From NCBI RefSeq assembly GCF_030272615.1, contig NC_081409.1, positions 880,247,220 through 880,311,219 on the forward strand: DNA of 64,000 nt, in the 5' to 3' direction. This document shows, piece by piece, positions 11,031 through 22,646 of this stretch. A program made the position numbers and the translations under genes. Origin of the DNA: Cryptomeria japonica. Its lineage: Eukaryota > Streptophyta > Pinopsida > Cupressales > Cupressaceae. The notes below the pieces were generated by a model. That model worked only from the letters and a program-made list of their open reading frames with translations, ran no database searches and was not told the origin of the DNA. Within the stretch, counting starts at the first letter, position 1, and every line of letters starts with the position of its first letter.

Positions 11031-11128
11031 GTCGTGATTGCATTTAACAGCTTAAATCTAGGAGATTGGCTGATTTTACTGAAATTTGCTACCTCTAAAA
11101 TTCAAAATCTCCTCTCCCTCTCTAGTGC

Positions 11129-14100
11129 ATGAGTTTTACAACAATAAGCCCTACTTACACTATTCCCGTTAGACGAAGCCATAGAATTAAGTCTTTCCGA
11201 GGTTTAATTACTGAGGAGATGGAACCTAATTTGAATAGCCTTTTTAACGAGGACATGGGTAATTCCTCTAATCCTCCTAATGATGAAGAAGCTCTCCATG
11301 AGGTTTCTGTAGAACAACTTTTGAAATTGGATAACCAATTTGACGATTTTCGACAATGGATGTCTCAAGAATACCCCGATAGTCAAGCTCTTCCTTTAAT
11401 TGAGGGTCTAAAACATATGCTTCAAAGTGATAAGAATGGAATTGATATTTTGCATGGTATTGCACACATTGTGGATTCGAATGTGATGCCTATGAAGAGT
11501 TGTGCCGAAACTTTAGGTTATATACAACCTCCCACTCAAGTCAATCATTATGTTCCTCTGACAACTTCTATTGCTAGCATACCTACCTTTACATCAAACA
11601 TAATGACTACTTCTATACAAGACATTCCCCCTGTGATCACTAGTCATGGGGGCAATCCCTCTTCTTCAATTAACCCTCTTCCTTCATTCAATCCGACTTC
11701 TTCATTCATTCCTTCAATGAGTGTCCCTATTACATCTCCACAAATGAACATGACGCAAGGGGGCAATTCATTCAACCATTCCATTCCTCCTTGTAGTGTT
11801 CCTCCTATCCAATCATCTCCTATGACTAACTATCATAGTGTCCCACCACCTTACTCTAACACCTCCATCTCAATCTAACACATCTAATATGAATTCTTTG
11901 ACTGAAGCGACCATTAATAATCTTGCACAAACTGTCTCTTCTTTACAGCAACAAATTGCCTCTATGAATCAATCTAAGTTTAGTGTGCCCACATTTGATG
12001 TTGCGAGCCCACTTTCTCTTGACATTGTTCAAGCTATTCCCCCTAAACATGTTGAAATCCCACATTTGGAGATTTATAATGGTAAAGGTGATCCTCTAAC
12101 ACATGTTAAGACTTTTCAAACAATATGTACCGATTTTGCTTATGACGAAAGGTTGCTTGCAAAACTATTCACCAGAACATTAAGAGACAAAGCCCTACAA
12201 TGGTATTGCTTGTTGCCTTCTTATTCTATTACTTCTTTCGAACAACTTGCAAATGCTTTCATTCAACAATTTCAAAACAATATAAGTCCTAAAGTTACTT
12301 TGTTTGATTTGATGCATTGTAAACAAGGTGTTAAAGAAAAAGTGACTGATTTCATTGGTAGATATAAGCATTTGTATGCTCAAATTTCTTTTCCAGTGCC
12401 TGACAATGATATTCAAAGAATCTTTATTTCTAATTTACAAAAAGATATTCGAGACAGACTTCTATTTTCTAAGTTTACTTCTTTCCAATAGTTGTGTGCA
12501 ACTCTTCACAATTATCAATTGACTGTGAGTCAAATGGAACAATCACATCCTATGGCTCCGAGTGATAAGGGTGATAGCAGTCAACAACCATTTGGAAAGT
12601 TTAAACTGAACAGAGATTCCATCAAATTCAATGAAAACATCATTAACAACAATGTGAATGCAGCATCAGGTGTGCCTCCTATTTCTAAGTTTTTCAAGAA
12701 AGAAAGAAAGTATACTCCTTTGAATGAATCATTGCATAGTATTATGAATAAGTTATTGGAACAAAATGTGCTTACTCTTCCTCCTATAAGGCAAATTGAT
12801 CCTACAAAGATTAATTCACCTTATTTTGATAACAAATCTTTTTGTCAATTTCATCGTCAGCCTGGGCATGATACTGAAAAATGTTTTTCTTTAAAGGATA
12901 AAATTCAAGATTTGATTGATAATAATACTATCTCTATTTCTGGAGTGAATGATAAGGGCAACACATCTGTAGCTCCTCCTAACCAAAATCTTCAGATTTT
13001 TACTGATCCATTACCTTCTCATACCTCTAATGTGGCTGAGACTAATGATTCCTCTTTCTCATCTGATGGTCTTGTGTCTATGACTCCGAATGTGATTAAC
13101 TTTGTAGAGCAGCAAGAAAACCCTAAAGAACCTTCCATCACATTTGATTCTAGTGAAACTATTAGGGCACCTGATGGTCCTTTATACATAGTTGCAAAAG
13201 TCAAGAATACACCTTGCCGTGGAGTGCTTATTGATCCTTCGTGCATGGTTAATGTTATTACTGAAGAATTTCTTTTTACTTTACAATTGAATCAAGTGAT
13301 CTATGACAAAACAGATGTGATTGTGAAATTATTTGATGCATTTTCTTCTCCTGCAATTGGTTCTATTAAATTACCTATTGAAGTTCATAACAAATCCCTT
13401 GATGTGAACTTTGCTATTATTCCTTCATCCGAACAATTTCGTGTGAAGCTTGGCTATCCTTGACTATCTTCCATGAAAGCTATTGCTTCACCTATTCATA
13501 AGTGTTTGAAATTTCCCCATAATGGTGAAGTTGTTACCGTCAATCATAGTCTCTTTAAACCAGCTGAACGAACTTCTAGCGTTCCTATTGATTATTTCTG
13601 GCCTAAACAATTCCAATCTCTTCCACCGCAAAGTGATCATCTTTTCAAATCTTATCAAAAGTGGAAAACAGATATGATCCTATCTCTAAGTGAACCTAGA
13701 ACACCCAAACTTGATATTCCTATCATTCTTGAGAAGGAAGTTCTTCCTTTGAAAGTTAAATCTAATGTCTTTCCTCAAGAAGATTCCCAACCCATCCCTA
13801 TGGATGTGACTATGTCTATGCCTAATAAACTTTCTAAAAGTAGACCTATACCTCCTCGTCATGATGGACTTGGTCTCCTTCCTAAACCAAAAATTCCTCC
13901 TTTATATGGAGCAGTTCCTCCTCCTTCCTTTTATAGAGAGAAGAGACCTTCTTCTTCTCCTATTATCTAGCCTAAGAGACCACAACCTAAACACCCAAGT
14001 GATAAGGATGAGAACATTCCTCCTCCTCAATCTTCTCCACTTCCTACTAAGACTAGACGAAATCATTTTGCGCGTGAACGCCGATGAAAGCGTCGTCTTA

Positions 14101-14552
14101 GAGCTCAAGCAACTGCTTCTGAAACTTTACAATCTCCAAAAACACCTTCAGCTAGCATTATTCCATTTTCTCCTCAGCCGGAAATTGAGCCAAAATCTCC
14201 TAAACATAGGATGCATGATGGTCTTGATCCTGTGTGAGTTAAAGATCCTATTTTTATAAATCTTGATGATGATATAGATGAAAATGTTATTCATGATGAA
14301 AATGGTACTTCTCTTGCTTCTGATAGTGAATATGAACTTGTTGATATTGATAACCATCTATCTAACGAATTTTCTAAAGCACTTATCCTAGCTCCTAGAC
14401 AAGAACAACGTGGCTTGGAACATGAACATAGCCCTTGTTTGGATCTTGTGATAGCTCCATCTGCTGTGTTGGATGTTCCTCCTCTAGCGTGTTCCTTGCC
14501 TTCTCGAATCATTTATCAGCAAGATCGGGGGGTAGATGACGTGCTAGACTAG
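11129..14552 (+). pseudogene. gag-pro: Gag-protease polyprotein of element C, no polymerase
   Basis: The frame opens at 11129 with a Ser/Pro/Thr-rich N-terminus, shifts frame near 11840-11878, then stays in one frame to the TAG at 14550-14552. A Retrotrans_gag capsid domain lies at about 12030-12490 (HLEIYNGKGDPLTHVKTFQ, LRDKALQWY). A zinc-knuckle-like FCQFHRQPGHDTEKC follows at about 12840-12885. A degenerate retropepsin covers 13150-13520, with VLIDPSCMVNVI at the catalytic loop, so the usual D-S/T/G-G is DPS. A G-patch-like DGLGLLPKPKIPPLYG is at about 13860-13910, then a Pro-rich and acidic tail. Stops at 12489, 13461, 13968 and about 14085 and 14236 break it. It would supply particle protein only. 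Confidence 0.88.
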
Positions 14553-15276
14553 TTTCATTAGCATAGCAGATTCTCTCCTCCTCTCTTTTGTTACTTCTTC
14601 TATGTGTTATTCTCATTCTTCTATTTGTTGTCCTTAGTGTTGTCTACTTGAGGATGATGCAAAGCATTGAGATCTCTTTTGGTCTCTCTCATGTTGACTC
14701 AAAAGACACATGTGTTCCCTTCTTCTAGGTGACCTTCCTTGATTGGGGAATGAAGAACAATTATGCATACATACATATGATATACATGAATTATCATACA
14801 ACATACTGACCCCGAGGAAAGTGAAGTCACCTCATGCTTTGTGTTTTGTGTCTATTATCCTTGGGTTTATCTCACACTTGGGGGCTAAATCTTTGTGATA
14901 ACGTGCTCCTTTCTCTTCTCATTTCTTATGTGTATCACTAAGTTAAAGCAATCACACCCATTGAGGCATGTGCGATCGCTTTAACGTAGGGGGGCATACA
15001 CCCCGTCTATCCCTTCAGGATACTTGAAAATTTCTTGGCGAACTTAGCTTTGCCTTGAAAATTTTTGGTATTTCTCTTGCATGACTCATAGTGAGGGAAC
15101 CTTACTACTGACAGTCATGGTTCTCCCTCGTGATCTTCCCTTTTAATTTGTCAATCGAAGTCGTAAGATCCTTAGTCCACTAGGGGCTTGGTGTGTCTTG
15201 CCTCGTTGACGTGGTGAAAGTCTTTCAATGTTGTTTCCTTGTACTTTACCAGAAGTATATGCCTATACTCCTGCTA
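14553..15276 (+). other. 3' non-coding region of element C
   Basis: There is no gene between the gag-protease end and the polypurine tract. It contains a strong hairpin (14942-14985) and a second polypurine-like GGGGGCTAAAT at 14881-14891, nearly identical to the real tract at 15277-15290. Confidence 0.75.
14942..14985. other. 16-bp-arm hairpin in C 3' region
   Basis: GTTAAAGCAATCACAC (14942-14957) and GTGCGATCGCTTTAAC (14970-14985) are inverted repeats matching at 14 of 16 positions around a 12-base loop. GTAGGGGGG follows. It could form a stable stem in RNA or DNA. Confidence 0.85.
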
Positions 15277-15290
15277 AAGTGGGGGCTAAA
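15277..15290 (+). other. Polypurine tract of element C
   Basis: AAGTGGGGGCTAAA directly precedes the 3' LTR. D has the same tract on the minus strand at 20758-20777. Confidence 0.9.
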
Positions 15291-16556
15291 TGTAGCATCC
15301 TAAAATTGTGACACTTGCAATTTCGACTGCATTTCGGTCTTCACGATGGCGACGCACCACGAAACCTGAATGGAGACCTCGAAACCTGTTTATGACACCA
15401 AAAATTGCATTTTCTTGCACCCTGGCCTGATCCTCCTTTGCACCCTGCTGTCCCGGGAGGTGGGACCAGAGTGCCCAGCACCTTGGTCCTTCAGGACCAG
15501 GGCGCCCAGTGCCCTGGTCCCCCAGGACCATGGCGCCCAGCGCCCTGGTCCCTGGCCCTATTTTGGGCCCGGTCTCCTATGGGGCTTCGGGTCCTTTTGT
15601 TTGCAAATTGGAAAATATTGTTTCCTGGTCGGCCTAAGGTCGGGAAAATAAGTCTATCAGCCCTAATTGACAAGTATATAAACTACATTTTCCTCTCCCA
15701 TTTGGTAAGATAGATGGATGGGAAAAAGGTGAAAACGATACTCAAACATTCAAGCATTCAAGCATTCCTTCAAGCAATTGAGCATTCTAAGTCTCCATTC
15801 AAGGCTAAGTGTTGCATTCAAGACAAGGATTCAACCATTGAAGAGGAGATCACTTACTACATACTACTACAACATACAACATACAACAACATCTATACCT
15901 TCGCACATAAGGATACAAACATCCTTACAACAAGGTACTAGTACTTGTTTTACATTACAAACATTTACATTTACAACATTTCTCATTTCTTGGTTAATTC
16001 CAAAACCGGGGTTTGACCTAAGGGCAAACCCCTAATCCCTAACCCCCCAATCGTCTTTGCTTTTCTGTGTGTAGGTTGCAGGTACGCGGCTGAAATTGAA
16101 GATCTGGAATCCTTATGCAGAGACGAACAGATCCCCCTTCGTTTAGCGGATTTTTCGGAGGACCGTGTGCACGCCGGGCGCCATCGTCCCGTCAACTTTT
16201 GCTCAAATTTGCAGGATAGCGCCGTATCGACATTTTACTGCTAATTCCAGGTCTGCAGCTTCATCCTATATCTCTATCTCAGTTTATAAGTGAATCTTTC
16301 TCACTTTCTATGTATTCCTAGCTTAATTCTCCTATCAACATTCTTTACAAAAGAGGGTAGCCTTGTTGTCTTAACCCTTGAAACTCATTTAGAATCCAAT
16401 CTTGCATTGTGTGGGATTGGATCTTGTGGGTTTCAACCCCTCTTTTGAATGTAAAGTCTATCCCAAGTGAAAACCGCCAACCCTAGTCACCTCCCTTCTC
16501 TCTCCTTGGAGTTGGAAGAGGGGAGAGCAACTAGGGTTCGATTTTTCCACTTTACA
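15291..16556 (+). repeat. 3' LTR of element C (1,266 bp)
   Basis: It starts TGTAGCATCC and ends CTTTACA, followed by the CAATT duplication at 16557-16561. The TATATAAA box is at 15675-15682, the palindromic array at 15471-15551 and the GGACCGTGTGCAC motif at 16160-16189. It is nearly identical to the 5' LTR. Confidence 0.95.
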
Positions 16557-16561
16557 CAATT
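16557..16561. repeat. Right target-site duplication of element C (CAATT)
   Basis: Matches 8667-8671 exactly. The interrupted G gag frame resumes to its right. Confidence 0.93.
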
Positions 16562-18130
16562 ATACGTGTGGTGTCCCTTGTTTCGATGAAAATTGCAATA
16601 ATGGTTGTCGTTCCACCAAGAGGGTTTCACTTGAGGTTTGAAGTTCCTTCCTTTTGGCAAAGTATTCAACTTGTTTGCGAGAAGCGTCTTTAATACTAAC
16701 CCAAGTGGTTCACCAATGTTTGTAAATTTCTTTCGAAAGAAATTGTTGAAAGTTGATTTTTGGTGATTGTTGTTTTTTTGAGCTGCTACTGAGTGATTGG
16801 ATAAATTGAAAACTGGTTGTTTTGATTTTACATTGTTGTTATCCACTATCCCATCATTGACAACATTTTGATTTCTATTCCAAATTTTGGGCTTATCATT
16901 GTTGTTGTTGCTAGTATTGTTGTTAGGAGGATTAACTCCTTCTTTGTATATCTTCAACTCAGCGTTCTTTACCATAGCTTCTTCCATTTTGATTTCGTTA
17001 TCAATCATCTTTTCAAAATTTTGATGACATTGTATTTTTAGATTATAACTCATTTGATCATTTAGGTTGTCTATGAAAAATTCCATTTTATCATATTCTG
17101 ACACCATACGAGGATATCGTGAAGCTAACCGTCTCCATCTCTGTAAAAATGTCATGAAAGGTTCTCCACTCTTTTTTTTAGTATTACATAGGTCTATCAT
17201 TGTGACCTCATGTTCTATGTCATAAGAGTATTGTGAAACAAACTTATCTACCAATTCTACGAATGATCTAATTCTGGGTGGAAGTTTGGAGAACCATTCC
17301 ATAGCTAGTCCACTTAAGCTCTTTGGAAATAATTTGATTAGGTATATATCCTCATGTGCAAAATCCATACTCATCATGCAAAATTATCGTATATGATCTT
17401 TGGGATCAGTGCTTCCATTATATTTATCATATCTAGGAGTTTCACAACCTGTAGGAAATGGTATCATGTTTAGATTTCTGTTGAATGGGTAAAGACAAAT
17501 CTGTTGAAGCGATTACTTCTAATAGTTCCTCTCTACATATCTTAAATCTATGTTCCCAGTGTTTGTATTTATTGTGTAAGAGTTGTGAGAGGATTATCAA
17601 CATGATTTATTCTTGTATAACTGTGAGTTTGGATTCTAGTATGATATTGATTTCTTCTTATATCATCTCGACTCTTTCTTGTGTCTTCATTAGATTTGGT
17701 ATTGTTGAGAATTTTTACGTCATTATTTTTGGAAACAGAAGTTTCCTCATTAGTTCTTTTGTTATCAAGAATTTATGCGTCATTCTTTTTGTGACCAAAA
17801 TTATCCTCATGTTGTTCATTATCATGGAAAGGGTCACTTCTTCTTTGTCCTAAATTGCTCACATCAAAATCTTGGCGGAGTGTAGCATCAAATTTTGCTA
17901 ACATTAGGAAGTATTTTTCTTTTTCTCCCTCCAATATTTTCTTCATAAATTTATTGAATTTAGGATCTTGTTTAATTTCTCTGATATGTTGATCCGTTAT
18001 GTCTTCTTCTTGTATTTTTATTTTTTATGCTATGTTCCTATAATCTTCAATCATTCCACATGTTTCTATTTCCATTTCTGTGATCTTATGTCTTTGCGCT
18101 CTAGTTAAAATGAGCATACATGTGTGTTGA
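16562..18130 (-). pseudogene. gag: Gag of element G, split by element C
   Basis: Minus-strand order: an N-terminal segment EKYFLMLAKFDATL (about 17900) shared with B and E; a Q-rich helix with several stops (about 17520-17600); a capsid lead-in YPFNRNLNMIPFP and PRYDKYNGSTDPKDHI (17400-17490); the Retrotrans_gag core (17377-17060: MDFAHEDIYLIKLFPKSLSG, EWFSKLPPRI, FMTFLQRWRRLASRYP); an N-rich linker; and a zinc-knuckle-like YCNFHRNKGHHTYNC near 16570-16620. The C LTR cuts in just after this. The 296-codon core frame is open but upstream stops (near 17390 and 17525-17560) make the gene dead. Similarity to E gag is clear throughout. Confidence 0.9.
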
Positions 18131-18374
18131 ATATTGTGCAAGGATTCAATTATCTAAAAGGTGTTTTGATAAGTGACCAAATATCAATGTAGATATGATA
18201 GAGTGATATCACATGAAAAGATAATTAAATTATTTGTAAGTTTGTAAGTTTTTTCGATCTTCGGTTGGAGTGCAATGATCATGATTTTGATAAGACCAAG
18301 TCCAATAGGAATGATATATCCTATGATATGGGACAAGGTTATCCTAATCAAACATTGTAGTTTTGTAATAGAGG

Positions 18375-19048
18375 TGTTGGCATTGTGTTGTAATTGATGT
18401 CAACTGGTATGGGATGGCTACTAGTATAAGAGATGTATGTGCAAAACTATCATTGGTGCATACCAGATTCGATGTCATTGATGTCACATAGCTTAGTAGG
18501 TCATCGGTAAAGGAGAGATTGTCATTCAACTCAATAGCCATTGGATTCATCGGTACACAAGTTAGTGTTTGATTTGTGTTGAAGATATGGAAAGAAGACC
18601 GGTATGATATAACAATCGGTAAATGATGACATCTGCAAGAGAGCAAGATCTTGGTTGGTTGATTGTGATGAAGAGGGGGAATGTTATCTAAATCATATCA
18701 ATGTTAGAAGAGAAGTATGTGCAGGCCACCAGTATGCTGTGTGGATAAAGAACAACAAGACTCCCACTGGATAAAGATGTAGGAAACATTTGAAGAGATG
18801 ACTGACGGTGAATGTGCCCCAACTGGATCACATGTGCTTGTTTGAAGATATGTTGCTCAAATAGGGAAGCCACATTGGTGAATTGTAGGATGTAGATTAC
18901 AAGGATCCACTCCCACTGGTAAGTGGAGCTTATCTCCTATCATGCATAGAATGCATCATAGTCTTGGAGATAAGACAAGAGAGCTATAGGCAAGTGATTG
19001 AAGGCTCACACTGGACAAATTGGTGAAACACTAAGTTGCCTTAGGTGT
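18375..19048 (+). repeat. 5' LTR of element H, piece 1 (start)
   Basis: It begins TGTTGGCATTGTG and matches the H 3' LTR from 51655 onward (TGTTGACATTGTG) nearly base for base, up to the D insertion. Like the rest of H it is dotted with ACCGGTA-type words and their ACTGGTA/ACCAGTA variants. Confidence 0.87.
19044..19048. repeat. Left target-site duplication of element D (GGTGT)
   Basis: GGTGT precedes D and GGTAT follows it at 27651-27655, a one-base mismatch. The uninterrupted H 3' LTR reads TTAGGTGTATTAAG near 52321, giving the empty site. Confidence 0.88.
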
Positions 19049-20757
19049 TGTGTAGGGGAAAAAGCGAGACTAGGTTAACATGCCCTAATCCTACCTTTTG
19101 ACATACATTACAGAATACGAAAGAGCCTAGAGGTATCACACAATTGGCTACTTCTTTTTGTGAAAGAGAGAGCCATGGGCTACCTATTAGGATATCTATT
19201 CCTTTGCTGTAATTGAAAGATAAAATGATGCAAGTTCAAGTCCTAATCCCAAAATGCAAGTATGAACTAATAACAAGATTGCAGAATTGAGATTAAACAA
19301 TGAAAAGCTATAAACACAAGGACAAAACAAGAATGTAGATGCATACCTAGAGTCAAAATTTTTGAGACGGGGGCGTGGGCGCCACTGTCCTGATTCTATC
19401 CCGGAAACTGCTCCTGAAATTGCTGTTTTGCAACCTGGAAAATTGCTGGAAATACCAAAAATTGCTATCTATCAAGAGGACCAGGGTGCCCAGCACCTCT
19501 GTCCCAGGGACCAGGTCACCCAGCGCCCCTATCCTGGCAGGACCAGGGCGCCCAGCGCCCCTGTCCTGGCAGGACCAGGGCGCCCCACGCCCCTGTCCTG
19601 GTCTTTTGCCCTGCAACTTGGTGGGAAGGTCGGTCTCAGTCTGCTTCTCCCAGATCTGCAACCTGCGGCATCGTCCGAGTCCCGAAACTTGCACTTATAT
19701 CTGAAAAGGGTATGGTGGGCAGCTATATAGGGTTTTGCCTTAGTCAAACCCCTGCTTCGGTGATTTCCACCTCCACGAATAGCCAAGTTGTATTGTAAAA
19801 AGTATTGTGTGTGCAGACCTTGTGTGTGTGCAAGATCCTAAAATGCAAGTAAGCAAACTAGAGCAACCTAGAAAGTAAACCCTAATTGCTTGTAAATGAC
19901 AATGTAAATGCTCTAAATCAAGATGCAAAGTGATATAAAGCATGAATAAGTGATATATTGAAGCTTATGCAAAGACATGAAAACAACATGAAATCATACC
20001 CAACCCCAAGGGAGGGGTACAAGCCAATCTTCAGTTGGTAATCTCCTATTGCTCTTCAATGTCTTCCAAGCCCTAAATGGATGAATGAAATTGATAAATG
20101 CTTGATAGATGGATGTTGAATGTTGTTGAAGTCTTCAAAGATCTTCTCTTTCGCTGCATATGAGGTTCTTGAAAACAAAATTCGGATCCTTTCCAATGAA
20201 GAAAGAGAGCTCTTATATATGAAACCCTAGGTCTTAATTTCAACTTTTGGCTGACCTAGAGATTGAATCTCCCACCAATTTCTTGGGGTTAAGCTTTATT
20301 TTATGATTGGATCGCGCTCCTAAAATTTCGGGAAAAATGTCCGGGACCATGTGCACTCCGGGCGCCGTGGTCCTCTCCGGGCGCCATGGTCCTGACAACT
20401 TTTCACCAAATTTTTAGGGCCGTCGGATATGATGATTTTAGAGAGAATCCCAAAGTTACAAGTGATTTCGAGATGTTTTGACCCCCGAAATCAAGCCTCC
20501 AAGTTCAAAATAGGACCTAATTAGGGTTTTTGATTAAATGATGTTTTGGAGGAATAAATGAAAAGGGCACACTTTAATGAAAGGGCCCAACTTTATGATG
20601 TGGAAGATGATGAAATAGAACCTTAGACCTAATTAATTTAATTAATTAAGTGCTAAAGGGGAAATGCAATGCAAAATGCAAAATGCACCAAGGCGGGTGC
20701 TAAACTAGGTGTGAAATTGTACCACCCTAGCAAGTGCGTACAATTTACAATGCTACA
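19049..20757 (-). repeat. 3' LTR of element D (1,709 bp)
   Basis: On the minus strand it runs TGTAGCATTG ... CTACACA. The TATATAAG box is on the minus strand at 20212-20219. A GGACC...GGTCC motif with a GTGCACTCCGGGCGCC core lies upstream of it (20344-20393), and a palindromic array lies downstream (19478-19612). Confidence 0.93.
19478..19612. repeat. Palindromic GGACC array in D 3' LTR
   Basis: Four imperfect units built from GGACCAGGGCGCCCAGCGCC followed by CCTGTCC or similar. They share the core of the C array. The other D LTR has a shorter version at 26403-26494. Confidence 0.83.
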
Positions 20758-20777
20758 TTTAGCCCCCACTTTAGCGG
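20758..20777 (-). other. Polypurine tract of element D
   Basis: The minus strand reads CCGCTAAAGTGGGGGCTAAA just before the LTR start, identical in its last 14 bases to the C tract. Confidence 0.9.
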
Positions 20778-22646
20778 TCATATGAACACTACGTGCATAT
20801 GCAAGCTAAAGTACAGAAAAGTAAACATTATTTGAAAAAGGATATATCCATAAGTCTGTCGAATGAAGCCCCCAGCGGTATCTACAGTACACAGTTAGGA
20901 ACTGCACCCTACAAAACACACGTTAGATCACAAAAATCACCTAATGCTTACTAAGGAAGGTGATGAAAATTCGAGGGTACCTATATGCCCCCCCTATTTC
21001 GGCTTGCTAATTTTAGTGAGTTGGAATAGGGTATCATGTTTACCACTTCGAATTGTTAAAGAATATTGATGACAAATGCTCACAAGAAGATTTGATATGA
21101 GATCAAAAACCAATGGAGAATCATTTGGTAAGAAAGAGAACTAAATCTCAATTCCAACACAACAAAGAGTGTGAGGATTTGAGAGTTCTCTAACACAAGA
21201 TGAAGGATGTAAATGGAAACAAAATACAAAGAGAAGAAAAGAAAGGAAAAAAGCATGAATACACACATTGGTGATCCATGAGAAGAATAGTGAGAGAGAA
21301 AACATGGACTTCTCGCCCCTAGATCTTGTCTAGGTGATCCATGGGAAAAAGGACATGGAAAACTAGCCCCTAGAGTCTGTCTAGGTGATCCATGTAAGGG
21401 AGGAGAGTGAGAAAGTCTAGCCTTATGCCGCTAGTTCCACTCAACCTCGTGCATGTGTGTGTAAGGGAGGTTAGAAGCACCTCATAGGAGTCTATGCCCA
21501 AGTATGCTACAACCTGTATATGTATAGTACAAAAGCATGATATCTCGCTCTAAGAGTCTGTGCTCTGGTTCCGAGAATAATCACCTTGCATAAAAGAAAA
21601 ATGGAGACATCTCTCTCTAAGAGTCTGTGCTCTGGTTCCGAGAATGACCCATTGTTCAAAAAGTGTAATGTTTATGTCATAAGCAAAGTAGAACAAGGAT
21701 ACCTACCTTCATCACAAAAGAAGATACCCCAAAAATGCAACAATGTCATAGATCCAAGCAAGAGAGTTTTGCACTCTTTAAGCAAGGATAAGATAGTTGA
21801 AAAGGGATATCTAGTAGTATGTGTAAAGGAGATCCTTAGAGGAGAAGAGATCTTTGTACAAAAGACACCTATCCTCGAGAGGAATTGTCTTAGACAAATA
21901 TAACATCTTCTAGAATAAGACAAAGAAGAGAATAAGAATGCAATACTTCCTTCTTTTGCGAGGTGAAAGTGCTTCTTAATGAAGGATGACGCTCTTTTTA
22001 ACCCAATTGGGAGAGTGAATTCATTATGGATGTATTTTACCAAGTGCAAAAGAGGTTGTAGTCAAGGACTTACACCTCTTGTAAGAGAGAATCCTTGAAC
22101 AAACAACAACAAATGCATACAAGGAATAACATCAAGTAATAAAGTTCACACCATCCACAAAATAGGAAAAAGTGGATCCTTAGATAAAAATAAGGAAAGA
22201 TCATTGCCTCCCAAGGATAAGGACAATGAGAAGGACTTACACAATCTTCTAGGGAGAGATTTAGACATAAGCAAAATGTACTACATACTCACATGAGTTC
22301 ATGCAAGCAAGACATTAGTGTATGTAAAATTCTCCTCACAAGAAGTGGGTAGGATAAGAAAGAGAATACACATCTTCTCCCATATCTAGGAAAAGAGGAT
22401 GATAAAGAAAAGATGATCAATATTTTCACACTATTACCCCAAAGGGAAATTTTAACCATAAAAAGAAGAGATGTATGAAATCACTCTTGTCCCCATAGGA
22501 ACAAGAGATAACATAGAAAATTAGGCTATTATGTTGCTTCAAAAATATGATTGCACTTGAAATTGTACCATCATGAATGACAATGAGCCCCCAGTAAATG
22601 AGCTACCAATGTCACATAATGATGAGAAACATAATAGTCATTAATG
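20778..22646 (-). other. 3' non-coding region of element D
   Basis: No gene is recognisable on either strand. A 105-codon plus-strand frame at 21586-21903 is unsupported. Short direct repeats are present: CTCTAAGAGTCTGTGCTCTG at 21547 and 21617, and CCCCTAGA(T/G)..TGTCTAGGTGATCC at about 21316 and 21366. A polymerase would be expected here in an autonomous element and is absent. Confidence 0.7.

Larger units (their letters stand above)
9970..11128 (+). other. Leader of element C
   Basis: This non-coding stretch lies between primer site and gag. It is rich in TTCAAAATT-like words and holds a 100-bp direct repeat. A 260-codon open frame at 10113-10895 has low-complexity F/I/K/L composition caused by those words and matches nothing I recognise, so I do not call it a gene. 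Confidence 0.7.
8672..16556 (+). mobile_element. Element C: complete non-autonomous gag-protease LTR retrotransposon (7,885 bp)
   Basis: Both LTRs, primer site, leader, gag-protease frame, polypurine tract and a perfect CAATT target duplication are present. No reverse transcriptase, RNase H or integrase can be found in the 5.3-kb interior, so it must use enzymes in trans. By eye the two LTRs differ at about 34 positions in about 1,265 (near 2.7%), mostly transitions, plus a 10-bp and a 2-bp length difference. It interrupts the G gag gene inside the zinc-knuckle region. Confidence 0.95.
16557..18374 (-). mobile_element. Element G, proximal piece: gag and start of leader
   Basis: The minus-strand gag of the old Tat-like element lies between the C insertion and the H 5' LTR. 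Together with 6102-8671 it forms one element interrupted by C. Bases 18131-18374 hold no gene and are probably G leader. Confidence 0.85.

Noticed and set aside
19362-19730. Pro-rich frames across the LTR palindromes of C and D
   Set aside because: They exist in several frames and both strands because the GGACC arrays lack stops, and they lie in LTRs.
21586-21903. 105-codon plus-strand frame in the D 3' region
   Set aside because: It is opposite to the element's coding strand, has no motif, and overlaps a short direct repeat.
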